The notes under the pieces are model-generated. The model did not search any database, was not told where the DNA came from, and saw only the letters and a list, made by a program, of their open reading frames with translations. The translations under genes were made by a program, and so were the position numbers. From Pseudogemmobacter humi (lineage in GTDB: Bacteria; Pseudomonadota; Alphaproteobacteria; Rhodobacterales; Rhodobacteraceae), in NCBI RefSeq assembly GCF_900609055.1, contig NZ_UXAW01000048.1, forward strand, positions 215,178 through 279,177: a stretch of 64,000 nt of DNA. Reading direction: 5' to 3'. This document shows, piece after piece, positions 45,264 to 54,986 of the stretch (position 1 is the stretch's first letter; the number at the start of each line of letters is the position of its first letter).

Positions 45264-46886
45264 TCAGCGCAGCACCATCCCCTCGGGCCAGGACAGGGTA
45301 TAGCCCAGCGAAATCCCGCGCTCTTCGCCGCCCGCCAGATCGAATTCCCAGACCATCAGGCCGCGCTGGCCGTCCGGGTCGGTCTCGGAGGGCGCGGGCG
45401 AGGCGGTGGTCTTCACCACCAGATCCTGCTGCTCGGAATAGGGCACCTGGTCGATCACCCGCAGGGGCCAGGTCTCGGCCCCGAGGTTTTCGATCCTGAG
45501 CACTGCGGTCTCCGTCAGCTCGTTCGAGGTGGTGAACACCCCTTTCTGGCCAGAGTCGCGCAAAGGCATGTCGCGGGTCAGGCGGATCGTGTCCAGCGCG
45601 CCGAAGGCGATTTCGGCCCCGGCCCCGGCGGGGGTCATGGGAAGCCAGGTGCTGCCCACGAGCACGCCCTCGCGGTAGAGAAGCGCCTCGCCCGGCAAGA
45701 GCGGCTCGCCCGAGGTATTGGTCACTTCGGCCAGGATAAAGGCGGTCTGGTCGCGGCGCGGCACCGCGACGGCCCTCACTTCGGCCCCGATCCCGATCTG
45801 ATCCAGCGCGAGGCGCAGATCCTCGACCCCCGAGGCGACATCCACCTTGCGCGGGTAATTGTAGACCACCGTTTCGCCCTCGGTCGCGGCGGTGGCGGTG
45901 ATGGGCGCGGGGGCGGCGACGGCCTCCATCGCGGGCGCGGCCCCGGCGATCTTGCGGGCGTCGGTATCATATGCCTCCGCCGGGGCCTCTTTCTCTATCA
46001 CCCGCAGCTCCGGCCAGAGCGTCGAGGGCGCCGATTGTTCCGAGGGGCGCGAGGAGGACAGCGTCAGGTCCACGCCCGCCCAGTCCTCGCCGGTGTATTG
46101 GGTGACGAGGACCGAGCGGTCGATCGCCACCTTCTCCTCGGCGCGGGTCAGGTGGATGTCGTAGAACGGCCGCCAGCCCGCTTCGGCGACGTAATGGGTA
46201 ACGGTCAGCACGCCCTCGCCCTGGGCCGCAGCCTCTACCGCCACGGCGAGCGCGGTGTAATCGCTGTCGCGGGCGGGCAGCGCGTCAAGCGCGGCGCGGG
46301 CTTCGGCCTCGGTCTTCTGCGCCTCTTCCAGCACCTTCTGCGCGGCGCGCAGCTCGGTGCGGGCCAGCGCGGCCTCGCCCGCCGCCGCGAGCGTTTCCGC
46401 GCCGATCATCGCCGCCATGTCTTTCACCGACCCGGGCGTGGCGTTCTCGGGCAGTGCGCCGGAGAACGAGGACAGGAATCGGGCCTGCGCCTCGGCGGCG
46501 CCGATCCGGGCCTGCGCGGCCTCGACCGTGGTCAGCGCGGCGAGCGTCGCCTGTTCCGCGGCTTCCACCGCGGCTTTCGCGGCCTGTTGCTCGGGGCTCA
46601 GCACCTCGTCGCGCGGCGGCAGGCGGTCCGCGCGCAGGCTGAAGGCGCCGTAAGCAAAGCCCTCGTCGCCCGAAAGCCGCATCAGCCCGGCCTGGGTCGA
46701 GGCCGGCAGATCGGTGACCAGCAGCTCATGCGTGCCCTCCGACGGGGCGGTGAAGCTGACCTCGCGGGTGATCTTCGCGCCTTCGGGATAGACGGTGACG
46801 GCCGTCACCCGGCTGGTGGCAAGGATCGTATCGGCGAAGGCGGGCAGGGCGGTGGTCGTCAGCAGGGCGGCGAGAAGGGCGCGCAT
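45264..46886 (-). CDS. DUF4139-domain (MuiA-like) protein
   Basis: 540 residues with a signal peptide. The N-terminal part (VTAVTVYPEGAKITREVSFTAP) is DUF4140-like, then a coiled coil (AKAAVEAAEQATLAALTTVEAAQARIGAAEAQ), then a beta-rich DUF4139 domain (YVAEAGWRPFYDIHL, TQYTGEDWAGVDLTLSSSRP, ending in ISLGYTLSWPEG). Known as mucoidy-inhibitor-like in some annotation, but role not established. Probably periplasmic or outer-membrane. Confidence 0.8.
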   Translation of the reverse strand: MRALLAALLTTTALPAFADTILATSRVTAVTVYPEGAKITREVSFTAPSEGTHELLVTDLPASTQAGLMRLSGDEGFAYGAFSLRADRLPPRDEVLSPEQQAAKAAVEAAEQATLAALTTVEAAQARIGAAEAQARFLSSFSGALPENATPGSVKDMAAMIGAETLAAAGEAALARTELRAAQKVLEEAQKTEAEARAALDALPARDSDYTALAVAVEAAAQGEGVLTVTHYVAEAGWRPFYDIHLTRAEEKVAIDRSVLVTQYTGEDWAGVDLTLSSSRPSEQSAPSTLWPELRVIEKEAPAEAYDTDARKIAGAAPAMEAVAAPAPITATAATEGETVVYNYPRKVDVASGVEDLRLALDQIGIGAEVRAVAVPRRDQTAFILAEVTNTSGEPLLPGEALLYREGVLVGSTWLPMTPAGAGAEIAFGALDTIRLTRDMPLRDSGQKGVFTTSNELTETAVLRIENLGAETWPLRVIDQVPYSEQQDLVVKTTASPAPSETDPDGQRGLMVWEFDLAGGEERGISLGYTLSWPEGMVLR

Positions 46887-47098
46887 GGAAAGGCTCCGGT
46901 CAATGGTGACTGAACCGTCAGGCTGGTCCTGCGGGACGCAAACCGCAAGGCGGGAAATCCCGGCCCGGCCTCTGCCAGGGATCGGCGACCTCGCTGCGTC
47001 AAAAGGGGATTTCCCGGGTTCTGTGGATGTTTACCTCGCCTGGCAGGCTGGCTAGTCTCCGACCCGACAGGGCTTTGACCCGTTCCGGAGTGAGATCA

Positions 47099-47923
47099 TT
47101 GATCAAAAAATATTTTACCAATGCCGGGAATGCGCTGCGCGGCGTCGTCAAGGTTTCCGAATTCTGCGCACTGCTTTTCGCGGTCTGGGCGATCTTCAAC
47201 CCGCAAACGGTCGCGGATTATGTGGCGCGCTTCGAGGTGCATCTCGGCGAGGCCCGCCAATCGCTGGCCGCGATAAAGGCCAATACCGATAAGCTGGTAG
47301 AGAGCGGCCAAGAGACGGCAGACAACACGCGTGAAACCGCTGACAACACCGCCGAGACGGCGGTGAATACCCGCGAGACCGCCGGGAACACCGCTGAAAT
47401 CGCCGACAGCAGCGCGCAGGTGGCTGCCAATACCGGCGAGACGGCACAAAGCGCCAGCGAGACCGCCGCGAATACCAAAGCTATCTCCGACGCCTATGCT
47501 GCGGCAGCCGAGCTCGGTCGTGGACTGACTGTCTCTTATTTCTGGAGCCGGAGCTATGATACGCCTGGTGAGATCACGGCATATTTAAGCGTCTATAGTA
47601 ACAGTTCCACCCCGCTCTATGAAGTAACAGTCGCATTGTTCACCGAGCAAGGCGAAGAGGTCGTGCGCCGCCGGGGAGCTGTTTTGGTAGGAGATACCGG
47701 GCTGGGGGGTACGGTGACGTTCTTTTCAAGTGGCCTTGCCGCAGGACAGAGTGAATTCACCGGCGTTCTGTGTGTCGCAGGGCGCCCTGGTCAGGAAGCA
47801 GAGAGAGTCCATTATGCTCTGGTTTTGGGAGGACATCGCGAGCCTGATGGAGGCGTGAGCTTCAATGTGACCGAAATGGTCGTCGGTGCCGAGCCCGCGC
47901 CCTTCTGCGCCGGGCGGATCTGA
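47099..47923 (+). CDS. Membrane-anchored heptad-repeat protein, unknown
   Basis: 274 residues from TTG 47099, with GGAG eight bases upstream; GTG 47090 is an alternative. A hydrophobic helix (about 20-37) is followed by eight consecutive 7-residue repeats of the form ETAxNTx (about 72-127), predicted as a coiled coil, and then a beta-rich C-terminal domain (YDTPGEITAYLSVYSNSS...). Codon use is less GC-biased than neighbours. No family recognised. It is flanked by unrelated genes on the other strand, which suggests later acquisition. Confidence 0.65.
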   Translation: MIKKYFTNAGNALRGVVKVSEFCALLFAVWAIFNPQTVADYVARFEVHLGEARQSLAAIKANTDKLVESGQETADNTRETADNTAETAVNTRETAGNTAEIADSSAQVAANTGETAQSASETAANTKAISDAYAAAAELGRGLTVSYFWSRSYDTPGEITAYLSVYSNSSTPLYEVTVALFTEQGEEVVRRRGAVLVGDTGLGGTVTFFSSGLAAGQSEFTGVLCVAGRPGQEAERVHYALVLGGHREPDGGVSFNVTEMVVGAEPAPFCAGRI

Positions 47924-48003
47924 TCTGCGGGGATCCTGGGGGAAGGCACAGGCCAGACCCTTTCTGATCCGGCCCATTTCTGGGTGGGGCGCGGTCAAAA
48001 GCG

Positions 48004-48033
48004 AAGGCGCGACGGATCGCTCCGCCGCGCCTT
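48004..48033 (-). terminator. Terminator of asd
   Basis: 8-bp stem AAGGCGCG (48004-48011)/CGCGCCTT (48026-48033) with an inner GGA/TCC pair; the minus strand continues CGCTTTT. 22 bases after the asd stop. Confidence 0.65.
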
Positions 48034-48054
48034 TCGGTTCCGTTCAGGCCCGGA

Positions 48055-49077
48055 TCAGCCCTTTTTCAGCACCCGGTTGCCCAAAGTCTCGGCGATCTGC
48101 ACCGCGTTCAGCGCCGCGCCCTTCCTCAGGTTGTCCGAGACGCACCACAGCACGAGGCCGTTGTCCACCGTCGGGTCCTGGCGCACGCGGCTGACATAGG
48201 TCGCGTATTCGCCCACGCTCTCGATCGGGGTGACGTAGCCACCGGGCTCGCGCTTGTCGATCAGCATGATGCCGGGCGCCTCGCGCAGGATGTCCTGGGC
48301 TTCCTGCCAGTCCAGCGGTTCCTCGAATTCGATGTTGATCGCCTCGGAATGGCCGACGAAGACCGGCACCCGCACGCAGGTCGCGGTGACTTTGATCGAG
48401 GGGTCGAGGATCTTCTTGGTCTCGGCCACCATCTTCCATTCTTCCTTGGTGTAGCCGTCGTCCAGGAAGACGTCGATATGCGGGATCACGTTGAAGGCGA
48501 TCTGTTTCGAGAACTTCTTCGGCGGCACTTCATGCACCGGGTTGTAGACCGCCTTGGTCTGCTCCCACAGCTCGTCCATGCCTTCCTTGCCCGCGCCCGA
48601 GACCGACTGATAGGTCGAGACCACGACGCGCCTGATCTTCGCGCGGTCGTGCAGCGGCTTCAGCGCCACCACCATCTGCGCGGTCGAGCAGTTCGGGTTG
48701 GCGATGATGTTCTTCTTCGAATAGCCCATGATCGCGTCGGCATTCACCTCGGGCACGATCAGCGGCACGGCCGGATCGTAGCGGTAGAGCGACGAATTGT
48801 CGATCACCACGCAGCCCGCGGCGGCGGCCTTCGGGGCGTATTGCTTCGTGGCCTCGGAGCCGACCGCGAACAGCGCCATGTCCCAGCCGGTGAAGTCGAA
48901 AGTGTCCAGGTCTTTGGTCTTGAGGGTCTTGTCGCCGAAGCTGACCTCGGTGCCCAGCGATTTGCGCGACGCCAGAGCGGCGATCTCATCGACCGGAAAC
49001 TCGCGCTCGGCGAGGATGTTCAGCATTTCGCGGCCCACGTTGCCCGTGGCACCCGCGACGACGACCTTATAGCCCAT
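48055..49077 (-). CDS. asd: Aspartate-semialdehyde dehydrogenase
   Basis: Reduces aspartyl phosphate for lysine, threonine and methionine synthesis. 340 residues from ATG 49077, with the cofactor loop VAGATGNVGREML and the catalytic cysteine in IIANPNCSTAQMV. VSTYQSVSGAGKEGMDEL is also typical. Normal length. The intrinsic terminator follows. Confidence 0.95.
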   Translation of the reverse strand: MGYKVVVAGATGNVGREMLNILAEREFPVDEIAALASRKSLGTEVSFGDKTLKTKDLDTFDFTGWDMALFAVGSEATKQYAPKAAAAGCVVIDNSSLYRYDPAVPLIVPEVNADAIMGYSKKNIIANPNCSTAQMVVALKPLHDRAKIRRVVVSTYQSVSGAGKEGMDELWEQTKAVYNPVHEVPPKKFSKQIAFNVIPHIDVFLDDGYTKEEWKMVAETKKILDPSIKVTATCVRVPVFVGHSEAINIEFEEPLDWQEAQDILREAPGIMLIDKREPGGYVTPIESVGEYATYVSRVRQDPTVDNGLVLWCVSDNLRKGAALNAVQIAETLGNRVLKKG

Positions 49078-49193
49078 CGGGGTTCTCCTGTTACCTGGCC
49101 CTGCACATCGCGCAGGGAAAGCCCTGTCCCAGACCATCGGGGACGAGGCCCATTATCCGAAAGGGGGGGCAGGGGAAAGCGCTAAAGCGGGGC

Positions 49194-50369
49194 TCAGGCC
49201 GGGCTCTCGCGCGAGAATGTATAGAGCGCGAGCCCCACCAGCACCATCAAAGCGAAACAGGCGAAGACGAGGGAATAGCCCTGGCCGGGCGTAAGGCCGC
49301 TGGTTTGCGCGGTGTCGAACAGCCGCCCGGTCACCTCCTGCGCGATGCCGACCGAGACGATGCCGAACAGGTTCACCAGCGTGACGCCCCGCCCCATCAG
49401 ATGGGGGGGGATGAATCCCCTCGCATGGGCGGTGATGATCGGGAAGGTGGTGCCGAAGAGGCCCACCCCCACGAACAGAGCGGCAGCCAGCAGCCAGCCC
49501 GGCGCCGGGAGCAGCCACAGACCGACAAGGCACAGCAGCATCAGCGCGTTCCCAAGCGCCGCGGTGCGTTTCAGGCTGCGCATCCCGCGCGACAGCGGGC
49601 CGATGATCAGGCTGCCCGCGACCAGCGCGAGGCCCATGGCAAGGCCGACCTTGCCGATCTGGGCCTGGCCGAAGCCGTGAACGTCATGGAAATAGGGCCC
49701 GAGCCACAGGCCGCGCAAAGCGGCGGGCGGCGCGTAGCAGACCACCATCAGTGCGAGCACCGGCCAGAGCGGCCGGATCGCCAGCACCGACAGCACCGAG
49801 CCGCCCGTGCCGCGCCCCATCGGCGGGGGGTCGCGCACCACCACCAGCACTGCCAGTGCCATCACGAGCGTCATCCCCGCCACGGTCATGAGCGAGGCGC
49901 GCCAGCCCCAGGTTTCCGCCGCCAGCGAAAACGGCAGCGAGGCCGCCATATCGCCGAGCGAGCCGAGGCCGATGGTCACGCTCGCCAGCGTGCCGAACAG
50001 CACGGGGGGAAATTCACGCGCCAGGATGAAATAGGTCGCCACCAGCACCGGCGCGCAGCCCGACCCGATCAGCACCATGGCGAGTTTGATGTGCAAAGGC
50101 TCCTGCGCCATGGCAAAGCCCGCGGCGCCCACCGCCGCCAGCGCCAGCAGCGCCGCAGTTGTGCGCCGCGGCCCGATCCGGTCAAGCGCCACCCCCACCG
50201 GAAGCTGCGTCGCGCCGAAGGCGAGAAACCACCAGCCCGAGGCCGAGGCCAGATCCTGTTTCCCCGCGCCCAGTTCCAGTTCCAGCACCGGCGTCAGCAC
50301 CGCCAGGAACGAGCGGAAGAATTGCGAGAAGAGGTAGCCGATGATCAGGCAGGCGATGCCGGCGCGCAT
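49194..50369 (-). CDS. MFS transporter
   Basis: 391 residues with about 12 transmembrane helices from ATG 50369. The conserved motif between helices 2 and 3 reads GVALDRIGPRRTTAAL. Charge and helix pattern are those of a sugar/organic anion MFS, but the substrate is unknown. A longer open frame upstream lacks coding features. Confidence 0.85.
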   Translation of the reverse strand: MRAGIACLIIGYLFSQFFRSFLAVLTPVLELELGAGKQDLASASGWWFLAFGATQLPVGVALDRIGPRRTTAALLALAAVGAAGFAMAQEPLHIKLAMVLIGSGCAPVLVATYFILAREFPPVLFGTLASVTIGLGSLGDMAASLPFSLAAETWGWRASLMTVAGMTLVMALAVLVVVRDPPPMGRGTGGSVLSVLAIRPLWPVLALMVVCYAPPAALRGLWLGPYFHDVHGFGQAQIGKVGLAMGLALVAGSLIIGPLSRGMRSLKRTAALGNALMLLCLVGLWLLPAPGWLLAAALFVGVGLFGTTFPIITAHARGFIPPHLMGRGVTLVNLFGIVSVGIAQEVTGRLFDTAQTSGLTPGQGYSLVFACFALMVLVGLALYTFSRESPA

Positions 50370-50555
50370 GTCTTTTCCGCGTTCTGAAGGATTGGGGGTT
50401 GAAAATCCCGCCGCGACCCTGACAGCGGCGGCGGGCGGGGGCAAGGGCCGGCGGCTCCACATCCGGCGGTGAGAGCTGAGACAGGACGAAAAAGCCATGC
50501 CGCGCATCTGCCGGGCCGGTCGCCCGGATCCGTCCGGCGGAAGCCTCCGGCGGAA

Positions 50556-50630
50556 GCCTCCGGCGGGGATATTTAAGGACAGAAAATGAGCCTTAAGACG
50601 CAGATCATTTTCTGTCTCTAAATATCCCGG
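50556..50630. repeat. Long inverted family B element, copy 6
   Basis: GCCTCCGGCGGGGATATTTA followed by AGGACAGAAAATGA on the left, and TCATTTTCTGTC..AAATATCCCG on the right, a large hairpin with a roughly 15-base centre. It is preceded by two short direct copies of GCCTCCGGCGGA. After it come two further small hairpins, ending near 50670. Almost identical to the element at 55179-55251. Sits at the 3' end of the MFS gene at 50682. Confidence 0.8.
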
Positions 50631-50681
50631 GGGTGAGGCCCGCAAGGGCCGAGGGGGCTGGCCCCCTCATCCCGGCCGGCC

Positions 50682-51926
50682 TCAGGCGGGGCGGGGGGCC
50701 ATGGGCGCCTCGCGGATCGGCAGATGCACCAAAGCCGAGAAGGCGCCGACACCCACACCGATCCACCAGACCAGCGTATAATCGCCGTGCAGGTCGTACA
50801 TCTTGCCGCCGAGCCACACCCCGAGAAAGCCGCCGATCTGATGGCTGAGAAAGACGAAGCCGTAAAGCGTGCCCATATAGCGCAGCCCCCAGATATGCGC
50901 GACCAGCCCTGAGGTCAGCGGCACCGTCGCCAGCCACAGGGCCCCCATCGCCGCCGAGAACACCAGCACCGAGGTGGGCGTGATCGGCAGCAGGATGAAC
51001 ACCGCGGCCACCAGGGTGCGCAGGGCGTAGATCCCCGCCAGCAGATATTTCTTCGTCCAGCGTTTCCCCATCCAGCCCGCCAGAACCGTGCCCACGATGT
51101 TGAAGAAGCCGATCACCGCGATCGACACCGCGCCAAGCGCCGAGGTCGTGTTGATTCCGATCATCGACAGCATCCCCGAAGGATCTATCGGCCCGCACAG
51201 CTCGGTCACGAAAGCGGGGAAATGCGCAGTGATGAAGGCCAGCTGATAGCCGCAGGAGAAGAAGCCGAGGAAGATCAGCGTATAGGACGGATCGCGGAAG
51301 GCGCGGTTCAGCACCTGGCCGAGGCTCTCCTCCAGTTCCGCCCGGCTCGCCACCTGGGGCGAGCGGATGAACGGCAGCGCGAACAGAGACAGCAGGATCA
51401 CCGCGGCGAAGATCACGAAGACCCATTGCCAGGAATAATATTGCATCAGGAACTCGGCCGCGGGCGCCCCGATGACCTGGCCCGCCGATCCGGCCGCGGT
51501 GCCGATCCCGAGCGCCATCGAGCGGTGCTCGGGCGCGGTGGCGCGGCCGACGATGGCAAGGATCACCCCGAAGCCGGTCCCGGCGATGCCGAAGCCGATC
51601 ACCACCGCCAGCGTCTGATGCTGCCATGCTGCGGTCGAAAGCGCCGTCAGCACGAGGCCGAGCGCATAGAGCACCGCCCCCGCGAAGATGGCCCGACGGT
51701 CGCCGAATTTCTCGGCCAGCGCGCCGAACAGCGGCTGGCCGATCCCCCAGGCCAGGTTCTGGATCGCGATGGCCAGCGAGAACTCGCTGCGCGCCCAGTG
51801 GAACTCTTCTGCGACCGGAATCTGGAACACGCCGAACGAGGCGCGGATCGCGAAGCCGATCATCAGGATCACCGATCCGGCGATCAGCACCGGCGTGATC
51901 AGGGGGGCGCGGGAGGCTGGGGACAT
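50682..51926 (-). CDS. MFS transporter, oxalate/formate antiporter-like
   Basis: 414 residues, about 12 transmembrane helices. The N-terminal FGVFQIPVAEEFHWARSEFSLAIAIQNLAWGIGQPLFGALAEKFG pattern recalls the MCT/OFA branch of the MFS, monocarboxylate carriers. ATG 51926. No enzyme gene is adjacent to suggest the substrate. It is the last intact gene before a long gene-poor stretch. Confidence 0.82.
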   Translation of the reverse strand: MSPASRAPLITPVLIAGSVILMIGFAIRASFGVFQIPVAEEFHWARSEFSLAIAIQNLAWGIGQPLFGALAEKFGDRRAIFAGAVLYALGLVLTALSTAAWQHQTLAVVIGFGIAGTGFGVILAIVGRATAPEHRSMALGIGTAAGSAGQVIGAPAAEFLMQYYSWQWVFVIFAAVILLSLFALPFIRSPQVASRAELEESLGQVLNRAFRDPSYTLIFLGFFSCGYQLAFITAHFPAFVTELCGPIDPSGMLSMIGINTTSALGAVSIAVIGFFNIVGTVLAGWMGKRWTKKYLLAGIYALRTLVAAVFILLPITPTSVLVFSAAMGALWLATVPLTSGLVAHIWGLRYMGTLYGFVFLSHQIGGFLGVWLGGKMYDLHGDYTLVWWIGVGVGAFSALVHLPIREAPMAPRPA

Positions 51927-53928
51927 GAGGCGGGCTCTTTCTGTTCGCGGCCGCGACCCTGCGCCCGTGCCCCGGCGGCGTCAAATGCTGAATTGTGATC
52001 CATACAAAGCCTGGTCGCGCCTTCCGGACCTGGCAGGGGTTGCAAATCCCCGCGCCACGGGGAAATCATGTCAGAACCGGCGAGTCGCCGGGTGAATATG
52101 GGGGCTGTCATGGAAGCGATCGTGATCTTTGCCGCTCTGCTGCTCGTCTGCGCGGGCCTGGCGGTGTCGCGCAGCCGCCGTATGGAGCCCCGGCGTATTC
52201 CTGTCCGCCGCCGCGGATGAGGGTATGACGCCAGGAGGGGCGGTGCCTGCCGGCCCTGCCCCCGCTGCTTCCTGGACGCTGACTGCGATGTGCGGGCGGA
52301 CCCGGCATCACCATTTCACCGGATCCGGCGCGCGCGATCTGGCCCTCGCCGCGGAGTTCCGCACCCTGACGAGGCACATGGGCTATGACGTCTCCGCTCT
52401 TATATGGATGCCGGTCAGCTGTTGAGAGCGCTTCAGGATTTCGCCCGGCCTTTTGCACTATTCGATCTCAGTTCGGTTTCTCTCTTTCGCGACTTTCGTG
52501 AGGGCATGCGGACGGTCTCCGGCGTGCCGGGTTGTGAAACGGTTCATGCGGAGCAGGCGAACGCCACCGGATCGGGAGAACCTGTGACACGATCCGGACC
52601 CCGGCATCCTGCCGGCCGAAGTCTCCGGCCATGATGCATTCGCCCCGGAGCCTGGCTCGGGCAGGGGAACGCCACAGGTTCGGGTGAACCCTCGGGGTCA
52701 TCCTGACTTCCACACCACGACACCGGTGATGTCCGGGCCGTTTCTTCCGGTTTGCCCGTTCTGACAGCTTGCCCGCCCGGCGCACTTGCCGGCGCGCAGC
52801 GCTCAAAGCGCGCCTTCAGACCGGGGGTCATGTCCCTTCCGGTCCCGTCATTCCGGCGGAGCGGTGTGGCGGCATTGGCCCCCGGGCCGCGATGGCGCTG
52901 CGGCGGCCCTTGGTGTCATGGATCCCGTTTGGATACCGTCGGCGGTGATACTGCCGTTCCGCGCCTCCGGCGGGATCCGCGCCGGCAGATCGGGAGCCTG
53001 AGCCCCCCTCGCCGGTTCTCCCGAACCGGTGGCGCTTCGCCGGCCCGGCATCCCCGCTGCGATTGTCGGCCATCTCGCCCGCCCCTCTGGCGTATCTGCA
53101 TCAATACCGATGTGGATCCTGAGCTACCGGCGACGGCGGCCGACCCCGCGCCCGCGGATATGGGTCGGGCCGGAGAACAGCCCGGCTATGAGCAGGATCA
53201 GCATTGATCCGGGGCAAAAGCCTTGCGATTGTGTTTTCCCGGCGATTGGCCGCCCGCCTTCTCCGGAGACGTGACCTCTGTGCCGTCCACCGGCAGGGGC
53301 AGCGGCCCTGATGCCGCACGATGGGGATCTGGTCCTTCAGACCTGCGCAGGCCTGCGCGGCCCCACCAGGGTCAGGGTCCCACTCCGATCTGCCGGCGGC
53401 AGAGCGCCCGTGTGCCCGGGCACCGGCCCGTCGGGTCCGGACAGTCTCTCCACGCCCCCTTCGCCATGGCCGCCCCGACCCCATGCCTCCGGTTTCCCGA
53501 ACCGGAGGCGACACCTTCGGCATATGTTCATGGCCTGATCTGCCGGAGCGGCAGCCCGGACAGCTCTCCGATCAGGAGGCGGAACCGGAGGGCCGCCACT
53601 GACAGGCCTCTCAGGATGCCCCCTTCCGCTCCGGGCCGCGACCCGGGCAAGCTGCGGGTCAGACCACACCATCAGGGAGCCGCGACGCTTCAGGACCGGT
53701 CGTAGCCGCACCGGTCCGCCCTTTGCAAAACAGGGAAAGGTCTGTTCAGAAGACCAATCTCACCTGCGGGCGCACAGACGTGAAGCCGTGAACCGGACAG
53801 AGGGTGCAATAAAGCCGTCTGTAAAGAGAATGCACATGGATCCCCGCCGGAATCGACTGCCGTTCGTTCCGTGGATTGCCGAGATAGAGAAAGCTCTCTG
53901 AACTGCTGCCGGTTTTGTGTACAGCGGG
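51927..53928. other. Gene-poor region with short dispersed repeats
   Basis: Two kilobases in which all six frames are broken or low-complexity arginine/proline-rich, typical of GC-rich noncoding DNA. Four copies of a semi-palindromic GGTTCNCCCGAACC motif occur, often followed by GTGGCG: 52560-52582, 52668-52690 (reverse), 53014-53036 and 53491-53510. The only gene-like item is a 36-codon frame at 52110. Probably decayed mobile DNA. Confidence 0.5.
52110..52220 (+). CDS. Possible 36-residue single-helix membrane peptide
   Basis: ATG 52110 (ATG 52098 in frame). A hydrophobic stretch IVIFAALLLVCAGLAV is followed by a basic tail SRSRRMEPRRIPVRRRG. There is GGGGG upstream. This is like the tiny inner-membrane peptides of bacteria but could be chance. 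Confidence 0.3.
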   Translation: MEAIVIFAALLLVCAGLAVSRSRRMEPRRIPVRRRG

Positions 53929-54537
53929 TTAAGCTGGCATAGCGGGGGCTTTGAACTCCGTGGGGCTGATGTGGCCCGGTTCCGAATGCCTCCTGCGCGG
54001 GTTTCAGAAGCGCTCGATGTCATCGAAGCCGTGGGCACGCGCTTCGTTTCTGGTTCGACAGACCTTGCTGGCTGTCCGTTCGGTCTTCTGCGTTGAGAAG
54101 AAGCTCTCCATTGCCGGATTGTCCCGGACATTGCCCGCGCGGCTCATCGGGCAGGTGATCCCATTGTCGGCCAGAAGCCGCTGGAACTGCTCGCTTGTAT
54201 ATTGCGATCCCTGGTCCGAATGATGAAGCAGAGTGTCGGCTTTCCCGCGCCGCCAGCGGACGCCACAGGTCCGGTCGCTGGCCTTGAAGCTCGTCCTGAT
54301 CGCTGCGACGAGCTTCGCGTCATGGATCACGCGGGTGCCGGGAGGGCGGCTGAGCCAGGCATGAAAGCCGGACCGCGAGACCTCCGGAGCCTCGCAGAGA
54401 CAGCTGACCGGCCAGATGTGGCGCTGTTTGGCGATGAAGGCGAACCTCATATTCTTTCGGCTGATCGCTCGAACCAAGGGCGCAATCAGCCTCAAACGCG
54501 CGCGAAAAAAGCCGCAGCTTTCTTCGAGGCATGTCAT
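53929..54537 (-). pseudogene. IS3 OrfB transposase, broken
   Basis: Reads as ISRKNMRFAFIAKQRHIWPV, then SRSGFHAWLSRPPGTRV, then jumps from RTCGVRW straight to LLHHSDQGSQYTSEQF, so about 80-100 residues with the first catalytic aspartate are lost. A TGA at 54004-54006 interrupts IERF*NPRRRHSEPGHISPTEFKAP, where a tyrosine codon is normal. Confidence 0.8.
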
Positions 54538-54823
54538 GCTCCGCCCGGAGCCGGGAGGCCTCTTTCTTCAGAGCCGAAATCTCGGCCAGACCGGCCGGCA
54601 TCTGCCCGTTCCCGGGGAAAGCTGTGGCCGGGGTTGTGGTCCGTTCCCGCATCCAGCGGCGCAGGACGCTCGCCGCAACGGCAAGGTCACGGGCCGCCTG
54701 CGCTGCCGCTACGCCCCCATTCGTCGGGGAATTGATCCCCCGGATCAATTCCTGATCCTCCTCATACGTCACCAGCCTCATGGCCTCGATCCTGAACTCA
54801 CGGCTGAACGTCCGTCTCGTCAT
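54320..54823 (-). pseudogene. IS3 OrfA (helix-turn-helix) transposase, broken
   Basis: From ATG 54823: MTRRTFSREFRIEAMRLV, later AQAARDLAVAASVLRRWMRE and EISALKKEASRLRAE, the OrfA helix-turn-helix and leucine zipper. The N-terminal helix-turn-helix is split by an insertion (ELIRGINSPTNGG) coming from a perfect inverted repeat at 54729-54751. The tail after the zipper belongs to a shifted frame. Confidence 0.7.
54729..54751. repeat. 23-bp perfect inverted repeat inside IS3 OrfA
   Basis: Arms GAATTGATCC/GGATCAATTC with a CCC loop. It keeps the reading frame open but adds residues not expected in OrfA. Confidence 0.75.
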
Positions 54824-54902
54824 ATCCACTCTCCGGTTCCCTAGGCACGATCTCATCGGCGTGTCAACGAAACAGGCAGAAGCTCACCTTGAGCCACTGA
54901 GA

Positions 54903-54986
54903 CATGATCCCGATGCGGTTTCGACGTTTGTAGCGGCGCTTGTCGTATCGGACTGTCTTCTTGCGGGTTTTACGTTCGGGGATGCA
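54903..54986 (-). pseudogene. IS5-family transposase fragment
   Basis: 28 codons reading CIPERKTRKKTVRYDKRRYK and RRNRIGIM, the conserved C-terminal part of IS5-type transposases. A stop lies four codons upstream and the match ends after the methionine. A relic of a second insertion sequence. Confidence 0.75.

Larger units (their letters stand above)
53929..54850 (-). mobile_element. IS3-family insertion sequence remnant
   Basis: Contains decayed OrfA and OrfB transposase frames. No terminal inverted repeats could be matched with confidence. The transposase has an internal deletion, a premature stop and frame disruption, so it cannot be active. It lies in the gene-poor patch next to an IS5 fragment. 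Confidence 0.75.

Noticed and set aside
47096..47449. Minus-strand frames over the heptad repeats
   Set aside because: Open only because the 21-base repeat has no stops in several frames; no start signal or motif.
53223..53705. 160-codon plus-strand frame in the gene-poor region
   Set aside because: Proline/arginine-rich, overlapped by equally long frames in other directions, no ribosome site or known motif.
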